A DNA stretch of 32,612 bases from Erythrobacter sp. SCN 62-14 (GCA_001724215.1 MEDW01000018.1:1-32612); one strand, 5' to 3'. Positions 18,095 through 28,473 are shown, counted from the stretch's first letter. Notes: a model not told the origin generated them from the sequence alone. Numbers and translations are program-made.

Positions 18095-19000
18095 ATGATC
18101 ACCCAATCCCGTCAGTCATCTTTGCTCGCCCTCACCGGCCTGCTGGTCGCTGCCACCAGTGCGGCCCCTGTAGCAGCCCAGCCCGCCATGCCGGCACAAG
18201 GCAGCGATGTGCTCACCACTGTGACGGGCAATCTGCCCACGATGGCGGAAATGGAAGCCGGACCGCGGGTGGAAGGGATTATCTCGGCGCGGCGCGGTCA
18301 GGCCATGCAGATTGTTGCTGAAGACGGCACGACCACGTCGATCACGCTCCACCCTGAAACCACCATCCGCACGCGCGGCGGGTTTCTTGGCATCGGCAAC
18401 AGGAATTTTGATCAGAGCGCGCTGATCGCTGGCCTGCCGGTGGCAGTGCGCACGATGCAATATGGCGGCGGGCTGGTGGCGAGCGAAGTGCGCTTTACCA
18501 AGGATGATCGCCAGATCGCAGCCATGATCCGCGGCGGAACGGCGGCCCAATTTGCCGAACAAGGCGCTGCCATCGAGGCCAACGCGGCTGCCACCGAGGC
18601 CCTGCGCGGACGGCTGGGCGATATCGACAAGTATAATCTCAAAGCCACCACCAATGTCTATTTCGACACCGGCAAGGCCGCACTGACCCCGCGCGCCAAG
18701 GCCGAATTGTGCGAAGCCTCGCGCGCGGCCGAAATGAATGAAAATTCGCTGATGCTGGTGCTGGGATACACTGATTCCACCGGCAGTGAGGAAGCCAACC
18801 AGCGTTTGAGCGAGCGGCGCGCGGCAGCCGTGGTAAACCATCTGCAACAGGTCTGCCGCTGGAAGCCCTACCGGATGCTGACGCCGACCGGCATGGCGAT
18901 GAGCGATCCGGCTGCCGACAACAGCACCCCTGCGGGCCGTGCGCAGAACCGCCGCGTGTCGGTCAATGTGCTGGTGAGCAAGGCGCTCGACGGGCAGTAA
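18095..19000 (+). CDS. OmpA family protein, exported
   Basis: N-terminal signal sequence; C-terminal NVYFDTGKAALTPRAKAEL...LGYTDSTGSEEANQRLSERRAAAVVNHL...GRAQNRRVSVNV. Confidence 0.92.
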   Translation: MITQSRQSSLLALTGLLVAATSAAPVAAQPAMPAQGSDVLTTVTGNLPTMAEMEAGPRVEGIISARRGQAMQIVAEDGTTTSITLHPETTIRTRGGFLGIGNRNFDQSALIAGLPVAVRTMQYGGGLVASEVRFTKDDRQIAAMIRGGTAAQFAEQGAAIEANAAATEALRGRLGDIDKYNLKATTNVYFDTGKAALTPRAKAELCEASRAAEMNENSLMLVLGYTDSTGSEEANQRLSERRAAAVVNHLQQVCRWKPYRMLTPTGMAMSDPAADNSTPAGRAQNRRVSVNVLVSKALDGQ

Positions 19001-19028
19001 GCCCCCCCGGCTGCCGCGCGGCGGCATT

Positions 19029-20990
19029 TCACCCGCCCGCGTGGTAGAAATCATAGACCTTGCGCGCGACAGCGGCGCTGACGCCGGGGGCGCGTTGCAG
19101 GTCTTCGAGGGCGGCGGCGCGCACTTTGCTGGCCGTGCCGAAATGCAGCAGCAGCGCGCGTTTGCGCGCCGGGCCGATACCGGGGATTTCATCGAGCGGT
19201 GAGGCGGTGATTGCCTTGGAACGCTTGGCCCGGTGTGCGCCGATGACATAGCGGTGCACTTCATCGCGCAGGTTCTGGAGGTGGAACAAGAGCGGCGAAT
19301 TCACCGGCAGCATTTTTTCGCGCCCGTCGGGAAAATGGAACACTTCGCGCCCTTCGCGCCCGTGATGCGGCCCCTTGGCAATGCCGATCACCGCGATCTC
19401 ATCAGCAATGCCGATCTCTTCGAGCACGCGCATCACGCTCGACAGCTGCCCTTTGCCGCCATCGATCAGCACCAGATCGGGCAGAATGGTTTCGTGGCCG
19501 CCGGGCTTGGCCTGCGCGTCCTCCCCTTCCTCGCCAAAGCTGCGAAACCGCCGCGCCATCACCTCGCGCATCATCGCAAAGTCATCATTGGACTGCGCCT
19601 CACGGATGTTGAACTTGCGATATTGGGATTTTTCAAAGCCATCGGGCCCCGCCACCACCATCGCGCCCACGGCCTTGGCGCCCTGAATGTGGCTGTTGTC
19701 ATAGATTTCAATGCGAGCGGGCGGTGCGTCCAGCTCCAGAAACTCGGCCAGTTCGCGGTTCAATTTCGCCTTGGTCCCCGTCTCGGCCAAACGCCGTTCG
19801 AGCGCTTCGACAGCGTTGCGTGTCGCCTGCGCCATCAACCGCCGCCGATCACCGCGTTCGGGCACGGAAAGCCGCACCTTGCGCCCTGCGACTTCGCTAA
19901 GGGCTGCCTCGATCAATTCGGCTTCGGGCAAGGTGCGGTCAACCAGAATGGTCGGCGGGGGCGGCACTTCCTCGTAGAATTGCAGCATCACCTGCGCCAG
20001 CACTTGGGCTTCGTCCACGTCAGCGGTGTGGCGCGGGAAAAACGCGCGGTGGCCCCAGTTCTGCCCACCGCGAATGAAAAACGCCTGCACCCCCATGATT
20101 CCGCCCTTGGCCGCAAGCGCGAAGATATCGGCATCGCCAAGGCCCTGTGCGTTGATCGCCTGTGAGCCCTGAATAAAGGTCGCTGCGCGCAGCCGATCCC
20201 GCAGCATGGCGGCACGCTCGAAATCGAGGTTTTCCGCAGCTTCAGCCATCTGCTTTTCAAGGTCCGCCTGCACCTTGCCCGATTTTCCAGCGAGAAAATC
20301 CTTCGCCTGCCCCACCAGCGCGCTGTAATCCGCTTCGCTGATGCGGCCCACGCAGGGCGCCGAGCAACGCTTGATCTGATAGAGCAGACAAGGCCGGTCG
20401 CGCCGATCATAGAAGCTGTCGGTGCAAGACCTCAGCAGGAACAGCTTTTGCAAAGCGTTCAGCGTGGTGTTGACGCTGCCCGCGCTGGCGAATGGCCCAT
20501 AATAATTGCCCTTGGCCCGGCGCGCGCCGCGATGCTTGTGGATGCGCGGGAAGGCGTGATCCGAACGCAGCAGGATGAAAGGAAAGCTCTTGTCATCACG
20601 CAGCAGCACATTGAAGGGCGGGCGAAACCGCTTGATCAGCTGCGCTTCCAAAAGCAGCGCCTCGGCTTCGGAATTGGTGGTGATGATCTCCATGCTGCGC
20701 GTCTGGCTGACCATGCGCTGGAGCCGGTTGGTCAGCTGGGCAACTTGCGTGTAATTCGCCACCCGCGCCTTCAAGGAACGCGCCTTACCAACGTAAAGGA
20801 CATCGCCGCGCGCGTCGCACATCCGGTAAACACCGGGCACGGGTTTGAGCAGCCGCACAGTTTCGCGGATCGCAGCCACCCCGGCCTCCAGATCGGGCTG
20901 AGCGCGCGCGACTGTCGAGGCAGCGCGCGCCTCGTTGAAGCGGTCGCTGCCTTGCGGATTGTGCGGGGTTCCTGCCGGGGTCTTGGCCAT
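19029..20990 (-). CDS. uvrC: Excinuclease ABC subunit C
   Basis: GIY-YIG domain PGVYRMCDARGDVLYVGKARSLKARVANY, UVR motif, RIEIYDNSHIQGAKAVGAMVVAGPDGFEKSQYRKFNI, LVLIDGGKGQLSS, C-terminal HhH. ORF extends to 21026. Confidence 0.97.
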   Translation of the reverse strand: MAKTPAGTPHNPQGSDRFNEARAASTVARAQPDLEAGVAAIRETVRLLKPVPGVYRMCDARGDVLYVGKARSLKARVANYTQVAQLTNRLQRMVSQTRSMEIITTNSEAEALLLEAQLIKRFRPPFNVLLRDDKSFPFILLRSDHAFPRIHKHRGARRAKGNYYGPFASAGSVNTTLNALQKLFLLRSCTDSFYDRRDRPCLLYQIKRCSAPCVGRISEADYSALVGQAKDFLAGKSGKVQADLEKQMAEAAENLDFERAAMLRDRLRAATFIQGSQAINAQGLGDADIFALAAKGGIMGVQAFFIRGGQNWGHRAFFPRHTADVDEAQVLAQVMLQFYEEVPPPPTILVDRTLPEAELIEAALSEVAGRKVRLSVPERGDRRRLMAQATRNAVEALERRLAETGTKAKLNRELAEFLELDAPPARIEIYDNSHIQGAKAVGAMVVAGPDGFEKSQYRKFNIREAQSNDDFAMMREVMARRFRSFGEEGEDAQAKPGGHETILPDLVLIDGGKGQLSSVMRVLEEIGIADEIAVIGIAKGPHHGREGREVFHFPDGREKMLPVNSPLLFHLQNLRDEVHRYVIGAHRAKRSKAITASPLDEIPGIGPARKRALLLHFGTASKVRAAALEDLQRAPGVSAAVARKVYDFYHAGG

Positions 20991-21055
20991 GGGCTGCAAA
21001 TAGGGATCGCCGGGGGCCGTTGGCAAGCGGGCCTTGCGCGCCTATCGCCAGCGAC

Positions 21056-22267
21056 GTGAGCAATTATGATGTGATAATTCTGGGCGCGGGCGCTGCCGGG
21101 CTGATGTGTGCAGGCGTTGCGGGGCAGCGGGGCCTGCGCGTTGCGGTGCTGGAACGCGCCGAGGCACCGGGCAAGAAAATCCTTATTTCGGGCGGCGGGC
21201 GCTGCAATTTCACCAATCTGGGAGCAGGCCCTGCCAATTACCTCTCGGCCAATCCGCATTTCGCCAAGTCTGCGCTCGCCCGATACACGCCTACCGATTT
21301 TATCGCGCTAGTCGAAAGGCACGGCATCGCATGGCACGAAAAGACGCTGGGCCAGCTATTCTGCGATGGTTCAGCGCGGCAGATTGTCGCAATGCTGCTG
21401 GCGGAATGTCCGGCGGACACAGTGGACGTGATCTGCAACGCCGATGTCAGCGCCGTGGCGCGGGGCGACGACGGGGCGTTTCAAGTCACCGCCAGCGGCA
21501 AGGATTACACCGCGCCCGCGCTGGTGATTGCCACCGGCGGGCCTTCGATCCCCAAGATGGGGGCAACCGGCTTTGCCTATGATCTGGCGCGGCAATTTGG
21601 ATTGAAGGTGGTGGAGCCGCGCCCCGCCCTTGTCCCACTGACACTGGGGGGTGAGGATGTGCTGTTCCGCGAGCTTTCCGGTGTGGCAGCGCCGGTGCGG
21701 GCGCGGGCCGGTGCGGGCAAACAAAGGGCAGAATTTGCCGAGGCGGCGCTGTTCACCCACAAGGGACTATCCGGCCCAGCCATCCTGCAAATCTCGTCCT
21801 ATTGGCGGCATGGCGAGGAAATCGGGATCACTTTTCTGCCCGATGCGGGCACCGACTGGCTGATCGCGGCCAAGCGCGACCGCCCACGCGCATCCTTGCG
21901 CACACTGCTGCGCGAGGCTCTGCCCGCGCGCCTCGCCGATGCACTGGCCGACAAGCTGGCGCTGGAACGCGAACTTGGCAATCTGCCCGACAACGCCCTG
22001 CGTGCAGCGCAAGCCCAGCTGGCCGACTGGCGCTTTACCCCCAACGGAACCGAAGGCCTCGCCAAGGCCGAAGTCACCAGCGGCGGCATTTCCACGGCCG
22101 AGCTATCCTCGCAGACGATGGAAGCAAAGCGCGTGCCCGGCCTTTATGCCATTGGCGAGGCGGTGGATGTGACGGGCTGGCTTGGCGGTTACAATTTCCA
22201 ATGGGCCTGGGCCAGCGGCCACGCTTGCGGAAGTGTTATAGGTTCGCCTACCGCTGACGCTGCTTGA
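21056..22267 (+). CDS. NAD(P)/FAD-dependent oxidoreductase, BaiN/HI0933 family
   Basis: SNYDVIILGAGAAGLMCAGVAGQRGLRVAVLERAEAPGKKILISGGGRCNFTNLG...GLYAIGEAVDVTGWLGGYNFQWAWASGHACG; GTG start likely. Confidence 0.92.
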   Translation: MSNYDVIILGAGAAGLMCAGVAGQRGLRVAVLERAEAPGKKILISGGGRCNFTNLGAGPANYLSANPHFAKSALARYTPTDFIALVERHGIAWHEKTLGQLFCDGSARQIVAMLLAECPADTVDVICNADVSAVARGDDGAFQVTASGKDYTAPALVIATGGPSIPKMGATGFAYDLARQFGLKVVEPRPALVPLTLGGEDVLFRELSGVAAPVRARAGAGKQRAEFAEAALFTHKGLSGPAILQISSYWRHGEEIGITFLPDAGTDWLIAAKRDRPRASLRTLLREALPARLADALADKLALERELGNLPDNALRAAQAQLADWRFTPNGTEGLAKAEVTSGGISTAELSSQTMEAKRVPGLYAIGEAVDVTGWLGGYNFQWAWASGHACGSVIGSPTADAA

Positions 22268-22310
22268 GGCGGGCTTGGTTCGCCTACCGCTGACGCTGCT
22301 TGAGGCGGGA
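22241..22310 (-). repeat. REP-like tandem repeat, array 3 (2 units, 36-bp period), opposite orientation
   Basis: GGTTCGCCTACCGCTGACGCTGCTTGAGGCGGGCTT followed by GGTTCGCCTACCGCTGACGCTGCTTGAGGCGGGAGT. Confidence 0.95.
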
Positions 22311-22339
22311 GTGACTCTCTCACCCCCTTAGGCCAAAAA

Positions 22340-25276
22340 TCAAAACAGCTTGCGGACCTCAAACCGGAAATTGAGGCCAAGCGGGTCGATCAGGAGCGGC
22401 TGATAGGCAAGCGGTGTGTTCCCGAGCTGATCGCGCACCTGCAATTGCTGATCAAACAGGTTCTCCGCGCGCAAGGTGAGGCGCAGGTTCTTGGCGAACC
22501 CTTCTTTCTGCCCAAGCAATTGATCCATATTGAGGAACAGCCGCAAGTCGATTGTCACAAGATCATCGAAGAACAGATCGGAAGCGCCGGGCAGGCCTGA
22601 ACCATCCAGCCGCGTGGGCCCAGTGTAGCGGCCCGAAGCGCGCACGCCGACACCCTTGCCGAATACGCCGACTTCCAGCCGGCTGGTGTTGCGCGGGAAG
22701 CCGAAGCGGCCGGTGGCAGCGCCATCAAGCTGATCAAGCGGTGCGACACCTGGTGCGATCAGGATCTGGTTTTGCAGTTCGATCGTGTGGGTGAGGTTGG
22801 CAAAGTAGCGCCAACCCTGAAAACTGCCCGGCCCGAAGCCACCCGGACCACCGCGCGGCGGGCCGCCTGTGGGGGCCCCGCTAGCCGGAGCGCCGCCGCC
22901 CGCACCACCGCGCCCGCCAGCGCCGCCGCTGAACAAGGACGGATCAATCGCACAAATCTGCGTGCGAACCTGCGCTAGGCGTTCGCGGTCCACCGTGCCA
23001 TCGGGCTTGCGAACGCGGGCAAGGAGTTGTTCAAAACGCGCCGGGTCAAAGCCGGGGAAGCGCTCGGACAGATCCTCGCCGTTCTCAATCGCATCGACGA
23101 TGCCAGTGATGAATTCGAGGCCATCTTCCTTGCACAACCGTTCGCGGAAGGCGAGGAACTGCTCGCGCTGCATCGCGCTCGGCGCGCCGCCTGCACCCGG
23201 CGCAGGACCGCCTGCGCCAGCCGGAGGTCCTCCAGCCCCGCCGCCGGCGCCTGCCGCCATGGCGGCAAACATTGCGCCGCGTCCGCCGCGACCACCACCG
23301 CCCGCAGCGCCGCCTTCGCCGCCGGTTTCCTTGGGTCCGCCAAAGCTGCCGCGCGTGGACAGGGTGAATTGCAAGCGATCAGACTTGGTCTCAGCAAAGC
23401 TGACCGCGCGCTGATCAATGCGGATCAGCCGCCCATCCTGATCACGCGTGACCCGCCCCGGAAAAGCCGCTTCGATCGCTTGCGTGATCTGCGGGAAGGG
23501 CGAGACAACATTATCCGAACGGTTGCGGATGTACTCCACCGTCAGGCGGGTGTCCTTGATCGCTGGCAGTTCCCAATTGGCGGCAAATTTCCAGTCACGC
23601 TGGGTTTCGGCCAGCAGATCGGGATTGCCGCCCGTCACCACTTCGGCCAGCACGTTTTCGCCGCGCACGAAATCGAACACCGGCACGTTGAAATTGAGGA
23701 TGATCGGGTTGCCAAGCTGCGCCAGCCCCGGCGCGACTTCACGGTAAATATAGGTCGCCGAAACATCGAGCTTATTGCTCGGCGCCCAGGTGAGGCCCGC
23801 GTTCCAATCGCCCAACAGGCCAAAGTCCGACAAATCCTCCAGACCCGCCTGCGCGTTCAGTGTAAGGCTGCCGATCGCCTCGCCAAAGCCAGTGCGGGTG
23901 CTGGTGATCGGCACCACCAGATTGGCGCTCGATGCTGCACGTCTGCGGGTGAGCTGCACATCCTGCGCGCTCAGGGTGTCGCTGCTGTTGATCTGGCGCC
24001 AATCCAGCGCTGCGGTAAAAGTCGCCAGCACATCGCCAGCCGGAAGATGCGCGACTGGCCCATCGAGCGTGTGGAGCGATGTTGCATCAATATTCTGGCT
24101 GCGCGCGGTTTCAAACCCTGCATCCAGCGCCCGCGGCAACACCGCGTTGATCGGCAAAAGCCCCGCAGCCGCATCGGCAATCAGCCCGCTGGCGTCAAAG
24201 CGCCGATCAATCTCGGTGGTGCTCTCGCTCAGCGAGGCATCAAAGGTGCTGGTCAGACGGAAGGAATTGACCGGCTTGGTCAGCGAGCCTGCCGCCGAGA
24301 CCCGGTCAGTTGACGTGCGCCGTTCCAGCGGACTGGCCTCGCCAAAGGTGCGCCGCGCACTGTTTTCATCAGGGTCGATCAGGGTGATGACATTGAGGCC
24401 ATCGAGATCGCGGCGCTGGGCGCGGGTGTAATTGACATTGGCGCTGACCGAAGTGCCGGAATTGATAAACGCCTTGGCCCAGCTCGCATTGGCATCAATA
24501 TCCAGTGTGTCGGGACGCAGCGAGCGGAATGGCGCCTGTTCGGGATCGCCGACAATCTCGGACACCGAACCGGGCACCTGAATGATCGAGCGTTCATCTT
24601 CTGTCAGGATGGTCTCATCGCGGACTTCGAGATTGAGATTGATGCGCCCGCCATCGGCAATCTTGAGATAGCCCAATTGCTGGCGGTTGGTGAGCTGCCC
24701 GCCGCGCGACGGCGTTGCCAGTTCAAATTCGCCCTGACGGTTCGAATAATTGTCTTTCAGCACCAGGTTGATCACACGGCGATCAGGCGGAAAGCCAAAA
24801 CGCAGCGCGACTTCTTCGGGGAACACCTCGACCTTGGCGAGGGCTTCGGGCGGATAGGCGGCGAATTCGCGGAATGAAGCGATGCGGATGCCATTCACCA
24901 GAATGATCGGCTGACCACCGCCGCCGCGCCCACGCGCCGAACCGGTCTGCGCCGAAATCTGCGCGATCAGTTCGGCAACCGAAGTCACGCCTTCCCCGGC
25001 AATCGCTGTTTCATCAAGCGTCAGCAGCGGGGCCTGATCCACCACCAATTGTCCGCGGGTGCGACGCCCGCTGACGATGATTTCGCTGGTGCCACGCGGC
25101 ACGACGGGATCGGCCTCGGCCTGCTCGGGATCGATCTGCCCGGCACTTTGCACGGCGAGGGCGGCATCGGCCTTGACGCTGGCATCATTGGCAACACCCT
25201 GCGCGGTCACTGCGATCAGGCTTGTCCCGGCCACGCCCGCGCGCAGCATCCAGCGAGAAGAAACAGAGAGGTTCAT
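22340..25276 (-). CDS. TonB-dependent receptor with Gly-rich inserts
   Basis: Signal-like N-terminus [29 protein letters not shown]; plug region [44 protein letters not shown]...[53 protein letters not shown]; barrel-like C-terminus ending [11 protein letters not shown]. Confidence 0.88.
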   Translation of the reverse strand: MNLSVSSRWMLRAGVAGTSLIAVTAQGVANDASVKADAALAVQSAGQIDPEQAEADPVVPRGTSEIIVSGRRTRGQLVVDQAPLLTLDETAIAGEGVTSVAELIAQISAQTGSARGRGGGGQPIILVNGIRIASFREFAAYPPEALAKVEVFPEEVALRFGFPPDRRVINLVLKDNYSNRQGEFELATPSRGGQLTNRQQLGYLKIADGGRINLNLEVRDETILTEDERSIIQVPGSVSEIVGDPEQAPFRSLRPDTLDIDANASWAKAFINSGTSVSANVNYTRAQRRDLDGLNVITLIDPDENSARRTFGEASPLERRTSTDRVSAAGSLTKPVNSFRLTSTFDASLSESTTEIDRRFDASGLIADAAAGLLPINAVLPRALDAGFETARSQNIDATSLHTLDGPVAHLPAGDVLATFTAALDWRQINSSDTLSAQDVQLTRRRAASSANLVVPITSTRTGFGEAIGSLTLNAQAGLEDLSDFGLLGDWNAGLTWAPSNKLDVSATYIYREVAPGLAQLGNPIILNFNVPVFDFVRGENVLAEVVTGGNPDLLAETQRDWKFAANWELPAIKDTRLTVEYIRNRSDNVVSPFPQITQAIEAAFPGRVTRDQDGRLIRIDQRAVSFAETKSDRLQFTLSTRGSFGGPKETGGEGGAAGGGGRGGRGAMFAAMAAGAGGGAGGPPAGAGGPAPGAGGAPSAMQREQFLAFRERLCKEDGLEFITGIVDAIENGEDLSERFPGFDPARFEQLLARVRKPDGTVDRERLAQVRTQICAIDPSLFSGGAGGRGGAGGGAPASGAPTGGPPRGGPGGFGPGSFQGWRYFANLTHTIELQNQILIAPGVAPLDQLDGAATGRFGFPRNTSRLEVGVFGKGVGVRASGRYTGPTRLDGSGLPGASDLFFDDLVTIDLRLFLNMDQLLGQKEGFAKNLRLTLRAENLFDQQLQVRDQLGNTPLAYQPLLIDPLGLNFRFEVRKLF

Positions 25277-25497
25277 TGCCAAGCCTTCACAAGTTTGGTC
25301 GAACACGGCCAAGCATGCCCCCGACCGCGCGCGAAAATCATTCATTTTTCCGGCTTGTTGTGCGGATAAAGTCCCCCGCCCGCCGTTTGGTTTGGCCCCT
25401 TAACGCACGAGTCTTCCCTTTTGTTCACACCATCGCTAAACGGCGCGCAGGTATCGACCAGCGGTTTTTGCGCCGCACCATCATTCAAAGGGATTAC

Positions 25498-25743
25498 ATG
25501 GCCAAAGAAGAACTCCTCGAAATGCGCGGGCGCGTGGTGGAACTGCTGCCCAATGCGATGTTCCGGGTGGAGCTTGAAAACGGCCACGAAGTGCTCGGCC
25601 ACACCGCTGGCAAGATGCGCAAGAACCGCATCCGCGTGCTGGTGGGCGATGAAGTGCTGTGCGAACTGACGCCCTATGATCTGACCAAGGCGCGCATCAC
25701 CTATCGCTTTATGCCGGGCCGCGGCGGCCCCGGCCCGCAATAA
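25498..25743 (+). CDS. infA: Translation initiation factor IF-1
   Basis: [71 protein letters not shown]. Confidence 0.98.
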   Translation: MAKEELLEMRGRVVELLPNAMFRVELENGHEVLGHTAGKMRKNRIRVLVGDEVLCELTPYDLTKARITYRFMPGRGGPGPQ

Positions 25744-25748
25744 AAGCT

Positions 25749-26312
25749 TTGCATCTCACCCTTGCATCAGCATCCCCGCGCCGCCGCGATCTGCTGGCGC
25801 GGCTGGGGATTGCGCCCGATGCGGTGATCCCTGCCGATATTGATGAAACCCCATTAAAGGGCGAGCTTCCCCGCGCCTATGCCTTGCGCATGGGGCTGGA
25901 AAAGGCGCTCGCCGTCGAGGCAGACGGGTTCGTCCTGGCGGGCGACACCGTGGTGGCAGCAGGCCGCCGCATCCTGCCCAAGACCGAGGACGAGACCGAA
26001 GCGCGCGCCTGCCTCGAACTCTTGTCGGGCAGGCGGCATCAGGTGCTCTCCAGCGTTGCCCTGCGCAGCGCAGACGGCAGCGTAAAGACGCGCCTTTCGG
26101 AGAATATTGTGCGCTTCAAAGTGCTCTCTGAAGAAGAAATCCACGCCTATCTGGCCAGCGGCGAATGGCGCGGCAAGGCGGGCGGATACGCGATTCAGGG
26201 CGCAGCCGAAGGGTTGATCCAGTGGATCAGGGGGAGCCATTCCGCGATCATGGGCCTGCCGCTTTATGAAACGCGCGGGCTGCTCAAATCGGCGGGGTTT
26301 CGCATTGGCTGA
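25749..26312 (+). CDS. maf: Maf-family nucleotide pyrophosphatase
   Basis: LTLASASPRRRDLLARLGI, LAGDTVVAAGRRILPKTEDETEARACLELLSGRRHQVLSSVAL, GKAGGYAIQGAAEGLIQWIRGSHSAIMGLPLYET; TTG start. Confidence 0.94.
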   Translation: MHLTLASASPRRRDLLARLGIAPDAVIPADIDETPLKGELPRAYALRMGLEKALAVEADGFVLAGDTVVAAGRRILPKTEDETEARACLELLSGRRHQVLSSVALRSADGSVKTRLSENIVRFKVLSEEEIHAYLASGEWRGKAGGYAIQGAAEGLIQWIRGSHSAIMGLPLYETRGLLKSAGFRIG

Positions 26313-27258
26313 GTGGTTGGTCGAACAGGGCATCGGTGAGACCCGCTCGCTGCTGGTCGAAGGCGACACGGTGCTCGCCGCGACGCTTGCATGGAACGGC
26401 GAACTCACCGCTGGCACGCCAGTCACCGGCCAACTGGTGAGTAAGCACAAGGGCAGCAAGCGCGGGGTCGTGCGGCTGGATACCAACCCTTTCACAGGCC
26501 TCGAAGTGTTGGTCGATCACCTGCCACCCGATGTCACCGAGGGCGCGCGTCTCGCGCTCACGATCACCCGCGCCGCCATCGCCGAACGGGGTCGCTTTAA
26601 ATGCGCGCAGGGGCGCGTGGGTGTCGTCACCACTCCCGAAAGCGCGCAAGGCAGGCCGGTGCAGCACTTCCCCGCAGGCTTGTGGGAAGAGGTATGGCAC
26701 GCCGCATCCTGCGGCAGCATCGCCTTTGTGGGCGGCGAAATCCTTGTCAGCGTCACGCCTGCCATGACAGTCATCGACATCGACGGCAGCGCAGCCCCGC
26801 GCGAGCTGGCGCTGGCCGCCATCCCGGCAATTGCTCAGGCGCTCAGGTGGTTTGACCTTGGCGGGAACATCGCCATCGACTTTCCCACGCTGCAAGCCAA
26901 GGCGGATCGACGCGCGGTGGACGAGGCGCTCGGAGAGGCGCTTGACGGATGGCCGCACGAATGCACCGCGATGAACGGCTTTGGCCTTGTGCAACTGGTG
27001 GCGCGGGCCGAAGGGCCGAGCCTGCTGCACCGCTTTGCCACCTCGCGGGTGGGAATGTGCGCGCGGTATGCGCTCAGACAGGCCGAACGGGCCGAGGGCA
27101 CAGGACGCACCTTGCTGCTGACAGTCCACCCCGCGCTCAAGGCCAAGCTGCGCGAAGAATGGCTCACCGAACTCGCCCGGCGCACGGGGCGCGCAGTGCG
27201 GCTTGAGACCAGTCCCGCTCTTGCGCTCGAAGCCCCGAGCGCCCAGATCATCACCTAA
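26305..27258 (+). CDS. Ribonuclease E/G family protein (short form)
   Basis: MTVIDIDGSAAPRELALAAIPAIAQALRWFDLGGNIAIDFPTLQAKADRRAVDEAL matches the RNase E/G catalytic core around the two Asp residues. Start TTG 26305 overlaps maf. Confidence 0.82.
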   Translation: MAEWLVEQGIGETRSLLVEGDTVLAATLAWNGELTAGTPVTGQLVSKHKGSKRGVVRLDTNPFTGLEVLVDHLPPDVTEGARLALTITRAAIAERGRFKCAQGRVGVVTTPESAQGRPVQHFPAGLWEEVWHAASCGSIAFVGGEILVSVTPAMTVIDIDGSAAPRELALAAIPAIAQALRWFDLGGNIAIDFPTLQAKADRRAVDEALGEALDGWPHECTAMNGFGLVQLVARAEGPSLLHRFATSRVGMCARYALRQAERAEGTGRTLLLTVHPALKAKLREEWLTELARRTGRAVRLETSPALALEAPSAQIIT

Positions 27259-27446
27259 TGACCCAGTCCGCCGCCAAGCCCTGCCCGATCTGCCGTCGTC
27301 CGCGCCATCCCGATCACGCGCCGTTCTGTTCGCAGCGTTGCCGCGACCGCGATCTGGCGCGCTGGTTCTCCGATTCCTACGCTGTCCCCGGCCCGCCAGC
27401 AGACCCAGAACAAATCGCCCACAGCGATTGGGACAAAAACCCATAG
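27258..27446 (+). CDS. yacG: DNA gyrase inhibitor YacG
   Basis: CPICRRPRHPDHAPFCSQRCRDRDLARWFSDSYAVPG; zinc-finger and family-typical C-terminus. Confidence 0.95.
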   Translation: MTQSAAKPCPICRRPRHPDHAPFCSQRCRDRDLARWFSDSYAVPGPPADPEQIAHSDWDKNP

Positions 27447-27543
27447 AATCCCCTTGCCAAGCGCCGCCCGCTTCGCCATAGGCGCGCTCTCATTTGCTCG
27501 CCGGGCCTTGCGATACGCGCTAAGGAAGGTGGCTGAAGCGAAT

Positions 27544-27618
27544 GCCCGAGTAGCTCAGGGGTAGAGCAGCGGATTGAAAATCCGCGTGTCGGTGGTTCAA
27601 ATCCGCCCTCGGGCACCA
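27544..27618 (+). tRNA. tRNA-Phe (anticodon GAA), CCA encoded
   Basis: Acceptor GCCCGAG/CTCGGGC, D-arm GCTC..GAGC, anticodon arm GCGGA-TTGAAAA-TCCGC, T-arm GGTGG-TTCAAAT-CCGCC, then A-CCA. Confidence 0.96.
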
Positions 27619-27657
27619 TTCGCCGGAAGCCAAGGCCGAGCTGGGAGTGCACACCTG

Positions 27658-28458
27658 ATGTCCCGTCGCACCAAACTTTATGAAGGCAAGGCCAAGATCC
27701 TCTATGAGGGGCCTGAGCCCGGAACGCTGATCCAGTATTTCAAGGATGACGCGACCGCCTTCAACGCCGAGAAAAAAGGCACGATCAACGGCAAGGGCGT
27801 GATCAATAATCGCATCAGCGAACACGTCTTCACCCGCCTTGCCCACATTGGCATCCCCACGCACTTCATCCGCCGCCTCAATATGCGCGAACAATTGGTG
27901 CGTCAGGTCGACATCATCCCGCTGGAAGTGGTGGTGAGGAATGTCGCGGCCGGATCGCTGTCCAAACGCCTCGGCATCGAGGAAGGTGAGCCCCTGCCCC
28001 ACACCCTCATCGAATATTATTTCAAGGATGATGCACTGGGCGATCCGCTGATTGCCGAAGAACACATCGCCTGTTTCAACTGGGCGAGCCAGGAGGAAAT
28101 GCAGGATATTTCCTCGATGGCGATCCGCATCAATGATTTCATGTGCGGGATGTTTGCCGCGATCGACATTCGCCTGATCGACTTCAAGCTCGAATTCGGA
28201 CGGATCTATGATGGCGATTACAGCCGCGTGATCCTTGCCGATGAAATCAGCCCGGATGGCTGCCGCTTGTGGGATATGCACACCGGCGAAAAGCTCGACA
28301 AGGACCGGTTCCGCCGCGATCTCGGCGGCGAAGAAGAAGCCTATCGCGAGGTTGCCCGCCGTCTGGGACTTCTGAACGGCGAGGATAATGGCCCCGGCGA
28401 AGTCTTTGATATGTCGCACGCGCGTTCGCGCCTGCGCGGCGCGCCGCCCAAGAAATAG
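27658..28458 (+). CDS. purC: Phosphoribosylaminoimidazole-succinocarboxamide synthase
   Basis: [52 protein letters not shown]..., [35 protein letters not shown]. Confidence 0.98.
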   Translation: MSRRTKLYEGKAKILYEGPEPGTLIQYFKDDATAFNAEKKGTINGKGVINNRISEHVFTRLAHIGIPTHFIRRLNMREQLVRQVDIIPLEVVVRNVAAGSLSKRLGIEEGEPLPHTLIEYYFKDDALGDPLIAEEHIACFNWASQEEMQDISSMAIRINDFMCGMFAAIDIRLIDFKLEFGRIYDGDYSRVILADEISPDGCRLWDMHTGEKLDKDRFRRDLGGEEEAYREVARRLGLLNGEDNGPGEVFDMSHARSRLRGAPPKK

Positions 28459-28473
28459 AGCTCTGATCACGCC

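Noticed and set aside
18116-19264. - strand ORF of 382 aa
   Set aside because: Shadow of the ompA-like gene running into uvrC; its apparent uvrC-like end is another frame of the real gene.
19233-20165. + strand ORF of 310 aa
   Set aside because: Antisense of uvrC.
13308-22310. CRISPR array interpretation of the 35/36-bp repeats
   Set aside because: Units are directly contiguous with no unique spacers, one array is coding, and no cas genes are present.
23027-24313. + strand ORF of 428 aa
   Set aside because: Antisense of the TonB-dependent receptor; no coherent domain.
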